A stretch of 64,000 nucleotides of DNA, from positions 1,984,001 through 2,048,000 of the forward strand of contig NW_027480492.1 in assembly GCF_051401765.1 (NCBI RefSeq). Reading direction: 5' to 3'. Shown here piece by piece: positions 1 to 12,069 of the stretch. The notes below the pieces were generated by a model. The model did not search any database and had not been told where the DNA came from. It saw only the letters and a list, made by a program, of their open reading frames with translations. How positions within the stretch are numbered: position 1 is the stretch's first letter; every line of letters starts with the position of its first letter. The DNA comes from Calliopsis andreniformis. Taxonomy: Eukaryota; Arthropoda; Insecta; Hymenoptera; Andrenidae. The translations under genes and the position numbers were made by a program.

Positions 1-1050
1 GAATGAGGATTGAAGATTGAGGATTGAGGATTGAGGATTGAGGATTGAGGATTGAGGATTGAGGATTGAGGGTTGAGGATTGAAAATTGAGTATTGAGGA
101 TTGAAGATTGAGGATTGAGGATTGGGGATTGAGGATTGAGCATTGAAGATTGAGTATTGAGGATTGAAGATTAAGATTGAGGATTGAGGACTGAGGATTG
201 AGGATTGAAGATTGAGGATTGGGGACTGAGGATTGAGGGTTGAGTGGTGAGAATTGATGTTTGTGGACATAGATCTGAAGATAGCAGATTGTGTATTGAG
301 TATTGAAAACTGTGAATTGAGGATATTCTATTGATGATTGAGGATTGACAACTGATTGTTGAGGACTCAGGGCTGAAGATTGAGGATTCAGGATTGAGGA
401 TTCAGGATTGAGGTTTGAGGACTGAGGATTGAGGATTGGGTATTGGGGATTGAGGATTGAGGATTGAGGGTTGGGGATTGAGGATTGAGGATTGAGGATT
501 GAAGGTTGAATATTAATGGTTCAAGATTGAGGATTGAGGATTGAGGGTTGTGGATTGAGGTCGAAGACTGAGGGCTGAGTATTGATGTTTGAAGTATGAG
601 GATTGAGGAATGAGGATTGAGAATTGAGGATTGAGGATTGAGGATTGAAGATTGAGGATTCGGTATTGGGGATTGAAGAATGAGTATTGAGGAGTGAGGA
701 CTGAGGATTGAGGATTGCAGATTGAGTATTGAGGATTGAAGATTGAGGATTGAGGACTGAGGGTTGAGGATTGAGGATTGAGGATTGAAGATTGATTATT
801 GAGGATTGAAGATTGAGGATTGAGGATTGAGGATTGGGGATTGTGGATTGAAGGTTGAGGATTGGGTATTGAGGATTGACGATTGAGGATTGAGCATTGA
901 GGATTGAGTATTGAGGATTGAGGATTGGAGATTGAAGATTTAGTATTGAGGATTGAAGAATGCGGATTGAGGATTGAGGATTGAGGATTGAGTATTGAGT
1001 ATTGAAGATTGAGGATTGGGTATTGAGGATTGAAGAATGAGGATTGACGA
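1..1050. repeat. 1.05-kb block duplicated at 29500-30549
   Basis: Bases 1 to about 1050 align without gaps to about 29500-30549 at a constant offset of 29,499. I checked anchors at 1, 261, 509 and 940 in this copy. Only a few substitutions were seen, for example GGGGATT versus GAGGATT near 670. The block includes one main-form module with the unusual TGTGGACATAGATC version. Related copies lie around 26445 and 36771. The 26445 copy lacks 112 bp (16 heptads) just before the AATATTAATGG landmark. Confidence 0.85.
241..427. repeat. Diverged heptad module, main form (reference copy)
   Basis: About 27 consecutive heptads here depart strongly from GAGGATT yet recur throughout the array in the same order. 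Landmarks in order are GAGAATTGATGTTTGTGGA, TATTGAAAACTGTGAATTG, GATATTCTATTGA, GACAACTGATTGTTGAGGAC, GGGCTGAAG, then two GATTCAGGATT units. Approximate core positions of further copies: 1213, 1715, 2078, 3790, 4270, 5690, 6170, 7388, 8236, 8740, 10428, 12112, 13820, 14240, 15191, 16744, 17504, 19163, 19583, 20534, 21178, 23801, 24221, 25319, 25964, 26506, 29821, 31437, 32199, 32766, 33409, 34152, 34624, 35239, 35758, 36832, 37478, 39588, 40049, 42059, 42520, 42807, 44597, 45215, 46331, 47322, 48488, 49214, 50518, 51978, 53718, 56334, 56827, 57770, 58685, 59780, 60509, 60829, 61770, 62257 and 63555. Spacing is mostly 0.3-1.7 kb. No function is known to me. Confidence 0.85.
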
Positions 1051-1610
1051 TTGAGGATTGAGTATTGAGGATTCAAGATTGCGGATTGAGGATTGAGGAT
1101 TGAAGATTGAGGTCTGAGTGTTGAGGGTTGAGTGATGAGAATTGATGTTTGTGGATTGAGATTTGAAGATTGAGGAATGGGGATTGAGTATCGAAAGCTG
1201 TGAATTGAGGATATTCTATTGAGGAGTGAGGATTGACAATTGATTGTTCAGGACTGAGGGATGAAGATTGAGGATTCAGGATTGAGGATTCAGGATTGAT
1301 GTTCGAGGACTGAGGATTGAGGGTTGAGGTTTGAGGATTGAGATTTGAGGATTGAGGATTGAGAATTGAAGATTGAGGATTGGGTATTGCGGACTGAACA
1401 TTGAGGTTTGAGGATTGAGGACTGCGGATTGAGGTTCGAGGATCGAGGATTGAGGATTGAGGATTGAGGATTGAAGATTGAGGATTGGGGACTGAGTATT
1501 GAAGATTGAGGATTGAGGATTCAGGATTGTGGATTGAGGATTGAGTATTGATGATTGAAGATTCAGTATTGAGGATTGAAGATTGAGAATTGAGGATTGA
1601 GGATTGAACA

Positions 1611-2336
1611 TAAAGGACTGACTGTCGAGGGATTAGTAATGTGAATTGATGTTTGTGGATAGAGATCTGAAGATTGCAGATTGAGTATTGAGTTTTGAAA
1701 TCTGTGAATTGGTGATATTCTATTGAGGATTGTGGATTGACAACTGATTGTTGAGGACTGAGGGCTGAAGGTTGAGGATTCAGGATTGAGGATTCAGGAT
1801 TGAGGTTTGGGGACAGAGGATTGAGGATTGAGGATTGAGGATTGAGGATTGAGGATGAGGATTGAAGATTGAGGATTGATGATTGAATATTGATGATTGA
1901 AGATTGAGGATTGAGGATTGAGGGTTGAGTATTGAGGATTGAAGATTGAGGATTGGGTATTGAGGATTGAACATAAAGGACTGACTGTCGAGGGATTAGT
2001 AATGTGAATTGATGTTTGTGGATAGAGATCTGAAGATTGCAGATTGAGTATTGAGTTTTGAAATCTGTGAATTGGTGATATTCTATTGAGGATTGTGGAT
2101 TGACAACTGATTGTTGAGGACTGAGGGCTGAAGGTTGAGGATTCAGGATTGAGGATTCAGGATTGAGGTTTGGGGACAGAGGATTGAGGATTGAGGATTG
2201 AGGATTGAGGATTGAGGATGAGGATTGAAGATTGAGGATTGATGATTGAATATTGATGATTGAAGATTGAGGATTGAGGATTGAGGGTTGAGTATTGAGG
2301 ATTGAAGATTGAGGATTGGGTATTGAGGATTGAACA
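1611..2336. repeat. 363-bp perfect tandem duplication
   Basis: Bases 1611-1973 and 1974-2336 appear identical by direct comparison. Each copy starts TAAAGGACTGACTGTCGAGG, contains one main-form module (GGTGATATTC version) and ends TATTGAGGATTGAACA. The period equals 51 heptads plus 6 bp, because each copy contains one shortened unit in GAGGATGAGGATT. Perfect identity implies a very recent duplication. Confidence 0.93.
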
Positions 2337-3450
2337 TTCAGGATTGAGGATTGAGGATAGAGGATTGAAGATTGAGGATTGATGATTGAATATTGATGAT
2401 TGAAGATTGAGGATTGAGGATTGAGGGTTGTGGATTGCGGACGAGGACTGAGGGTTGAGTATTGGTGTTTGAGGTCTGAGGATTGAGGATTGAGGATTGA
2501 GAATTGAGGATTGAGGATTGAGGATTGAAGATTGAGGACTGGGTGTTGAGGATTGAAGAATGAGGGTTGAGGATTGAGGATTGAAGATTGAGGGTTGAAG
2601 ATTGAGTATTGAGGATTGAAGATTGAGGGTTGAGGATTGAGTATTGAGGATTGAGGATTGAGGATTGAGGATTGAAGATTGAGTATTGAGGATTGAAGAT
2701 TGAGGATTGGGGATTGAGGATTGAGGATTGAGGATTGAGGATTGAGGATTGAGGACTGAGGATTGAGGATTGAGGATTGAAGATTGAGTATTGAAGATTG
2801 AAGATTGAGGATTGAGGATTGAGGATTGAGGATTGAGGATTGAAGATTGAGGATTGATGATTGAATATTGATGATTGAAGATTGAGGATTGAGGATTGAG
2901 GGTTGAGTATTGAGGATTGAAGATTGAGGATTGGGTATTGAGGATTGAACATTCAGGATTGAGGATTGAGGATAGAGGATTGAAGATTGAGGATTGATGA
3001 TTGAATATTGATGATTGAAGATTGAGGATTGAGGATTGAGTGTTGTGGATTGCGGACGTGGACTGAGGGTTGAGTATTGGTGTTTGAGGTCTGAGGATTG
3101 AGGATTGAGGATTGAGAATTGAGGATTGAGGATTGAGGATTGAAGATTGAGGACTGGGTGTTGAGGATTGAAGAATGAGGGTTGAGGATTGAGGATTGAA
3201 GATTGAGGGTTGAAGATTGAGTATTGAGGATTGAAGATTGAGGGTTGAGGATTGAGTATTGAGGATTGAGGATTGAGGATTGAGGATTGAAGATTGAGTA
3301 TTGAGGATTGAAGATTGAGGATTGGGGATTGAGGATTGAGGATTGAGGATTGAGGATTGAGGATTGAGGACTGAGGATTGAGGATTGAGGATTGAAGATT
3401 GAGTATTGAAGATTGAAGATTGAGGATTGAGGATTGAGGATTGAGGATTG
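2332..3450. repeat. 615-bp tandem duplication, second copy partial
   Basis: The segment starting GAACATTCAGGATTGAGG at 2332 restarts at 2947 and stays collinear to about 3450. Small differences include GGGTTGTGG versus GTGTTGTGG and CGGACGAGG versus CGGACGTGG. Related copies of the same block are seen near 4965-5470 and 9008-9440. Confidence 0.85.
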
Positions 3451-3660
3451 AGGACTGAGGATTGGGGATTGAGGATTGAAGATTGAGTATTGAAGATTGA
3501 GGATTGGGGATTGAGGGTTGAGGATTAAGGATTGATGATTGGGGATTGAGGATTGAAGATTGAGGATTGGGAATTGAGTATTGACGATTGAGGATTGAGT
3601 ATTGAAGATTGAGGATTGTGGATTTAGGATTGAAGATTGAGTATTGAGGATTGAAGACTG

Positions 3661-4465
3661 AGGATTTAGGATTGAGGATTGAAGATTGAGGACTGCGTGT
3701 TGAGGGTTGAGTGATGAGAATTGATGTTTGGGATTGAAATTTGAAGATTGAAGAATGGGGATTGAGTATTGAAAACTGTGAATTGAGGATATTCTATTGA
3801 GGATTGAGGATTGACAACTGATTGTTGAGGACTGAGGGATGAAGATTGAGGATTCAGGATTGAGGATTCAGGATTGAGGTTCGAGGACTGAGGATTGAGG
3901 GTTCACGATTGAGGATTGAGGTTTGAGGATTGAGGATTGAGGATTGAAGATTGAGGATTGGGTATTGCGGATTGAACATTGAGGATTGAGAATTGAGGAC
4001 TGACGATTGAGTTTCGAGAATAGTGGATTGAGGATTGAGGATTGAGGATTGAAGATTGAGGATTGGGGACTGAGTATTAAAGATTGAGGATTGAGGATTG
4101 AGGACTGAGTATTGAAGATTCAGTATTGAGGATTGAAGATTGAGAATTGAGGATTGAGGATTGAACATAAAGGACTGAGTGTTGAGGGTTGAGTGATGAG
4201 AATTGATGTTTGGGATTGAGATTTGAAGATTGAAGAATGGGGATTGAGTATTGAAAACTGTGAATTGAGGATATTCTATTGAGGATTGAGGATTGACAAT
4301 TGATTGTTGAGGACTGAGGTCTGAAGATTGAGGATTCAGGATTGAGGATTCGGTATTAATGTTTCTGGACTGAGGATTGAGTGTTGAGGATTGAGGATTG
4401 AGGATTCAGGATTGAGGATTGAGAAGTGAGGATTGAGTATTGAGGATTGGAGATTGAGGATTGAG
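3661..4465. repeat. 0.8-kb block, copy 1 of a 1,900-bp-spaced pair
   Basis: AGGATTTAGGATTGAGG at 3661 recurs at 5561, and anchors at 3661, 3854 and 4261 keep the offset at 1,900 bp. The block contains two main-form modules 480 bp apart, with cores near 3790 and 4270. Few substitutions separate the copies. Confidence 0.85.
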
Positions 4466-5560
4466 GATTGAGGATTGAGGATTGAGTATTGAGGATTGAG
4501 GATTGAGGATTGAGGATTGAAGATTGAGGGTTGAGGATTGAAGATTGAGGATTGGGAATTGAGTATTGACGATTGAGGATTGAGGATTGAGGATTGAGGA
4601 TTGAGGATTACGGATTGAGAATTGAGGATTGAGGATTGAGGATTGAAGATTGAGGATTGGGTATTGAGGAGTGACGAATTAGGATTGAGGATTGAGGATT
4701 GAAGATTGAGGATTGCAGATTGAGTATTGAGGATTGAAGATTGAGGATAGAGGATTGAGGATTGAGGATTGAGGACTGAGGATTCAGGATTGAGGTTTGG
4801 GGACAGAGGATTGAGGATTGAGGATTGAGGATTGAGGATTGAGGATGAGGATTGAAGATTGAGGATTGATGATTGAATATTGATGATTGAAGATTGAGGA
4901 TTGAGGATTGAGGGTTGAGTATTGAGGATTGAAGATTGAGGATTGGGTATTGTGGATTGAACATTCAGGATTGAAGATTGAGGATAGAGGATTGAAGATT
5001 GAGGATTGATGATTGAATATTGATGATTGAAGATTGAGGATTGAGGATTGAGGGTTGTGGATTGCGGACGAGGACTGAGGGTTGAGTATTGGTGTTTGAG
5101 GTCTGAGGATTGAGGATTGAGGATTGAGAATTGAGGATTGAGGATTGAGGATTGAAGATTGAGGACTGGGTGTTGAGGATTGAAGAATGAGGGTTGAGGA
5201 TTGAGGATTGAAGATTGAGGGTTGAAGATTGAGTATTGAGGATTGAAGATTGAGGGTTGAGGATTGAGTATTGACGATTGAGGATTGAGGATTGAGGATT
5301 GAAGATTGAGTATTGAGGATTGAAGATTGAGGATTGGGGATTGAGGATTGAGGATTGAGGATTGAGGATTGAGGATTGAGGACTGAGGATTGAGGATTGA
5401 GGATTGAAGATTGAGTATTGAAGATTGAAGATTGAGGATTGAGGATTGAGGATTGAGGATTGAGGACTGAGGATTGGGGATTGAGGATTGAAGATTGAGT
5501 ATTGAAGATTGAGGATTGGGGATTGAAGGTTGAGGATTAAGGATTGATGATTGGGGATTG

Positions 5561-6365
5561 AGGATTTAGGATTGAGGATTGAAGATTGAGGACTGCGTGT
5601 TGAGGGTTGAGTGATGAGAATTGATGTTTGGGATTGAAATTTGAAGATTGAAGAATGGGGATTGAGTATTGAAAACTGTGAATTGAGGATATTCTATTGA
5701 GGATTGAGGATTGACAACTGATTGTTGAGGACTGAGGGATGAAGATTGAGGATTCAGGATTGAGGATTCAGGATTGAGGTTCGAGGACTGAGGATTGAGG
5801 GTTCACGACTGAGGATTGAGGTTTGAGGATTGAGGATTGAGGATTGAAGATTGAGGATTGGGTATTGCGGATTGAACATTGAGGATTGAGAATTGAGGAC
5901 TGAGGATTGAGTTTCGAGAATAGTGGATTGAGGATTGAGGATTGAGGATTGAAGATTGAGGATTGGGGACTGAGTATTAAAGATTGAGGATTGAGGATTG
6001 AGGACTGAGTATTGAAGATTCAGTATTGAGGATTGAAGATTGAGAATTGAGGATTGAGGATTGAACATAAAGGACTGAGTGTTGAGGGTTGAGTGATGAG
6101 AATTGATGTTTGGGATTGAGATTTGAAGATTGAAGAATGGGGATTGAGTATTGAAAACTGTGAATTGAGGATATTCTATTGAGGATTGAGGATTGACAAT
6201 TGATTGTTGAGGACTGAGGTCTGAAGATTGAGGATTCAGGATTGAGGATTCGGTATTAATGTTTCTGGACTGAGGATTGAGTGTTGAGGATTGAGGATTG
6301 AGGATTCAGGATTGAGGATTGAGAAGTGAGGATTGAGTATTGAGGATTGGAGATTGAGGATTGAG
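5561..6365. repeat. 0.8-kb block, copy 2 of a 1,900-bp-spaced pair
   Basis: This is the partner of 3661-4465. It ends where this copy reads GAGGATTGAGGGTTGAGGA while the first copy continues with plain GAGGATT units. Confidence 0.85.
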
Positions 6366-9300
6366 GATTGAGGGTTGAGGATTAAGGATTGAGGATTGAG
6401 GATTGAAGATTGAGTATTGAGGATTGAAGATTGAGGATTGAGGATTGAGGATTGAGGATTGAGTATTGAAGACTGAGGATTGGGGATTGAGGATTGACGA
6501 TTGAGTATTGAGTATTGAGGATTGAGAACTGAGGATTGAGGATTGAAGATTGAGTATTGAGGATTGAGGATTGAGGATTGAGGATTGAAGATTGAGGGTT
6601 GAGGATTGAAGATTGAGGATTGGGAATTGAGTATTGACGATTGAGGATTGAGGATTGAGGATTGAGGATTGAGGATTGAGTATTGAGGATTGAGTATTGA
6701 GGATTGAAGATTGAGGATTGAGGATTGAGGATTACGGATTGAGAATTGAGGATTGAGGATTGAGGATTGAAGATTGAGGATTGGGTATTGAGGAGTGACG
6801 AATTAGGATTGAGGATTGAGGATTGAAGATTGAGGATTGCAGATTGAGTATTGAGGATTGAAGATTGAGGATAGAGGATTGAGGATTGAGGATTGAGGAC
6901 TGAGGATTGAGGATTGAGTATTGAAGATTGAGTATTGAGTATTGAAGATTGAGGATTGAAGATTGAGGACTGAGGATTGAGGATTGAGGATTGAAGATTG
7001 AGTATTGAAGATTGAAGATTGAGGATTGAGGATTGAGGATTGAGGATTGAGGACTGAGGATTGAGGATTGAGGATTGAAGATTGAGTATTGAAGATTGAG
7101 GATTGGGGATTGAGGGTTGAGGATTAAGGATTGATGATTGGGGATTGAGGATTGAAGATTGAGGATTGGGAATTGAGTACTGACGATTGAGGATTGAGTA
7201 TTGAGGATTGAGAATTGTGGATTTAGGATTGAAGATTGAGTATTGAGGATTGAAGACTGAGGATTTAGGTTTGAGAATTGAAGATTGAGGACTGAGTGTT
7301 GAGGGTTGAGTGATGAGAATTGATGTTTGGGATTGAGATTTGAAGATTGAAGAATGGGGATTGAGTATTGAAAACTGTGAATTGAGGATATTCTATTGAG
7401 GATTGAGGGTTGACAACTGATTGTTGAGGACTGAGGGATGAAGATTGAGGATTCAGGATTGAGGATTCAGGATTGAGGTTCGAGGACTGAGGATTGAGGG
7501 TTCACGATTGAGGATTGAGGTTTGAGGATTGAGGATTGAGGATTGAAGATTGATTATTGAGGATTGAGGATTGAGGATTGAGGATTGAAGATTGAGTATT
7601 GAGGATTGAAGATTGAGGATTGGGAATTGAGTATTGACGATTGAGGATTGAGGATTGAGGATTGAGGATTGAGGATTGAGGATTGAGTATTGAAGATTGA
7701 GTATTGAGCATTGAAGATTGAGGATTGAGGATTGAGGATTACGGATTGAGAATTGAGGATTGAGGATTGAGGATTGAAGATTGAGGATTGGGTATTGAGG
7801 AGTGACGAATTAGGATTGAGGATTGAGGATTGAGGATTGAGGATTGCAGATTGAGTATTGATGATTGAAGATTGAGGATTGAGGATTGAGGATTGAGGAT
7901 TGAGGACTGAGGATTGAGGATTGAGGATTGCAGATTGAGTATTGAGTATTGAAGATTGAGGATTGAAGATTGAGGACTGAGGATTGAGGATAGAGGATTG
8001 AAGATTGAGGATTGGGGATTGAGGATTGACGATTGAGGATTGAGTGTTGAGGATTGAGAATTGAGGATTGAGGATTGATGATTGAGTATTCAGGATTCAA
8101 GATTGCGGATTGAGGATTGAGGATTGGAGATTGAGGTCTGAGTGTTGAGGGTTGAGTGATGAGAATTGATGTTTGTGGATTGAGATTTGAAGATTGAGGA
8201 ATGGGGATTGAGTATCGAAAGCTGTGAATTGAGGATATTCTATTGAGGAGTGAGGATTGACAATTGATTGTTGAGGACTGAGGGATGAAGATTGAGGATT
8301 CAGGATTGAGGATTCAGGATTGATGTTCGAGGACTGAGGATTGAGGGTTGAGGTTTGAGGATTGAGCTTTGAGGATTGAGGATTGAGAATTGAAGATTGA
8401 GGATTGGGTATTGCGGATTGAACATTGAGGTTTGAGGATTGAGGACTGCGGATTGAGGTTCGAGGATCGAGGATTGAGGATTGAGGATTGAGGATTGAAG
8501 ATTGAGGATTGGGGACTGAGTATTGAAGATTGAGGATTGAGGATTGAGGATTGTGGATTGAGGATTGAGTATTGTTGATTGAAGATTCAGTATTGAGGAT
8601 TGAAGATTGAGAATTGAGGATTGTGGATTGAACATAAAGGACAGACTGTCGAGGGATGAGTAATGTGAATTGATGTTTGTGGATAGAGATCTGAAGATTG
8701 CAGATTGAGTATTGAGTTTTGAAATCTGTGAATTGGTGATATTCTATTGAGGATTGAGGATTGACAACTGATTGTTGAGGACTGAGGGCTGAAGGTTGAG
8801 GATTCAGGATTGAGGATTCAGGATTGAGGATTCAGGATTGAGGTTTGGGGACAGAGGATTGAGGATTGAGGATTGAGGATTGAGGATTGAGGATGAGGAT
8901 TGAAGATTGAGGATTGATGATTGAATATTGATGATTGAAGATTGAGGATTGAGGATTGAGGGTTGAGTATTGAGGATTGAAGATTGAGGATTGGGTATTG
9001 AGGATTGAACATTCAGGATTGAGGATTGAGGATAGAGGATTGAAGATTGAGGATTGATGATTGAATATTGATGATTGAAGATTGAGGATTGAGGATTGAG
9101 GGTTGTGGATTGCGGACGAGGACTGAGGGTTGAGTATTGGTGTTTGAGGTCTGAGGATTGAGGATTGAGAATTGAGGATTGAGGATTGAGGATTGAAGAT
9201 TGAGGACTGGGTGTTGAGGATTGAAGAATGAGGGTTGAGGATTGAGGATTGAAGATTGAGGGTTGAAGATTGAGTATTGAGGATTGAAGATTGAGGGTTG

Positions 9301-12069
9301 AGGATTGAGTATTGAGGATTGAGTATTGAGGATTGAGGACTGAAGATTGAGTATTGAGGATTGAAGATTGAGGATTGGGGATTGAGGATTGAGGATTGAG
9401 GATTGAGGATTGGGGATTGAGGATTGAAGGTTGAATATTGATGATTGAAGATTGAGGATTGAGGATTGAGGGTTGTAGGTTGAGGACGAGGACTGAGGGT
9501 TGGGTATTAATGCTTGAGGTCTGAGGATTGAGGATTGCGAATTGAGGACTGAGGATTGAGGATTGAGGATTGAGGATTGAGTATTGAGGATTGAAGATTG
9601 AGGATTGGGTATTGAGGATTGAACATTCAGGATTGAGGATTGAGGATAGAGGATTGACGATTGAGGACTGATGATTGAATATTGATGATTGAAGATTGAG
9701 GATTGAGGATTGAGGGTTGTGGATTGCGGACGAGGACTGAGGGTTGAGTATTGATGTTTGAGGTCTGAGGATTGAGGATTGAGGATTTAGAATTGAGGAT
9801 TGAGGATTGAGGATTGAGTATTGATGATTGAAGATGGGAGGATTGAGGATTGAGGGTAGAGGATTGAGGACGACGACTGACGGTTGAGGATTGAGGTTTG
9901 AGGTTTGTGGATTGAGGATTGAGAGTGAGGGCTGACGGTTGACGATTGAGGTTTGAGTATAGAATCCTGAGAATTGAGGATATTCCGTTGAGTATTGAGA
10001 ATTGAGTATTGATGGTTGATTATTGAGGATTGAGGATTGAGGATTGAGGATTGAGTATTGAAGATTGAGGATTGATGATTGAGGATTCACGATTGAGGAT
10101 TGAGGATTGAGGATTGAGGATTGAGGATTTAGTATTGAGGATTGAAGATTGCGGATCGAGGGTTGAGGATTGAGGATTCAGTATTGAGGATAGAAGATTG
10201 AGGACTGGGGACTGAGGATTGAGGATTGAGGATTGAGGATTGAGGATTGAAGATTGGGGATTGATGATTGAAGATTCAGTATTGAGGATTGAAGATTGAG
10301 AATTGATGATTGAGTATTGAACGTTGAGGACTGAGAGTTGAGGGTTGAGTGATGAGAATTGATGTTTCTGGATAGAGGTTTGAAGATTGCTGATTGAGTA
10401 TTGAGTGTTGAAAACTGTGAATTGAGGATATTCTATTGAGGATTGAGGATTGACTACTGATTGTTGAGGACTGAGGGCTGAAGATTGAGCACACAGGATT
10501 GAGGATACAGAATTGAGGATTGAGGATTGAAGAGTGAGGACTGGGTATTGAGGATTGAGGATTGAGTATTGAAAATTGAGGATTTGGGACTGAGGATTGA
10601 AGATTGAGGATTGAGGATTGAGGATTGAGGATTGAGGACTGAGGATTGAGGATTGAAGATTGAGGATTGGGTATTGAGGATTGAAGAATGAGGATTGAGG
10701 ATTGAGGATTGACGATTGAGGATTGAAGATTGAGTATTGAGGATTGAAGATTGATGATTGAGCATTGAGGATTGAGGATTGAAGATTGAGGATTGAGGGT
10801 TGAGGATTGAAGATTGAGTATTGAGGATTGAAGGTTGAGGATTGAGGATTGAGGTTTGAGGATTGAGGATTGAAGATTGAGTATTGAGGATTGAAGATTG
10901 AGGATTGAGTATTGAGTATTGAAGATTGAGGATTTGGGACTGATGACTGAAGATTGAGGATTGAGGGTTGAGGATTGAGGATTGAGGACTGAGGATTAAG
11001 GATTGAAGATTGAGGATTGGGTATTGAGGATTGAAGAATGAGGATTGAGGATTGAGTATTGAGGATTGAGGAATGAAGATTGAGTATTGAGGATTGAAGA
11101 TTGAGGATTGAGGATTTGGGAATGAGGATTGAAGATGGAGGATTGTGGATTGAGGACTGAGGATTCAGAATTGAGGATAGAGGATTGAAGATTGAGGATT
11201 GGGTATTGAGGATTGAAGAATGAGGATTGAGGATTGAGGATTGAGGATTGAGGATTGAAGATTGAGGGTTGAGCATTGAAGATTGACGATTGAGGATTGA
11301 GGATTGAGGATTGAGGATTGAGGATTGAGGGTTGAGGATTGAAGTTTGAGTATTGAGGATTGAAGATTGAGGATTGAGGATTGAGGATTGAGGATTGAGC
11401 ATTGAAGATTGAGTATTGAGGATTGAAGATTAAGATTGAGGTTTGAGAACTGAGGATTGAGGATTGGGTATTGGGGATTGAGGATTGAGGATTGAGGGTT
11501 GGGTATTGAGGATTGAGGATTGAGGATTGAAGACTGAATATTAATGATTGAAGATTGAGGATTGAGGATTGGGGGTTGTGGATTAAGGACGAGGACTGAG
11601 GGCTGAGTATTGATGTTTGAAGTCTGAGGATTGAGGATTGAGGATTGAGAATTGAGGATTGAGGATTGGGGATTGAAGATTGAGGATTCGGTATTGAGAG
11701 TTGAAGAATGAGGATTGAGGAGTGAGGACTGAGGACTGAGGATTGCAGATTGAGTATTGAGGATTGAATATTGGGGATTGAGGATTGAGGTGTGAGGATT
11801 GAGGATTGAGGATTGAAGATTGAGTATTGAGGATTGAAGATTGAGGATTGAGGATTGAGGATTGGGGATTGCGGATTGAAAGTTGAGGATTGGGGATTGA
11901 GGATTGACGATTGAGGATTGAGCATTGAGGATTGAGTATTGAGGATTGAGGATTGAAGATTGAGTATTGAGGATTGAAGATTGAGGATTGAGGGTTGAGG
12001 ATTGAAGATTTAGGACTGAGTGATGAGGGTTGAGTGATGAGAATTGATGTTTGTGGATTGAGATTTGAG

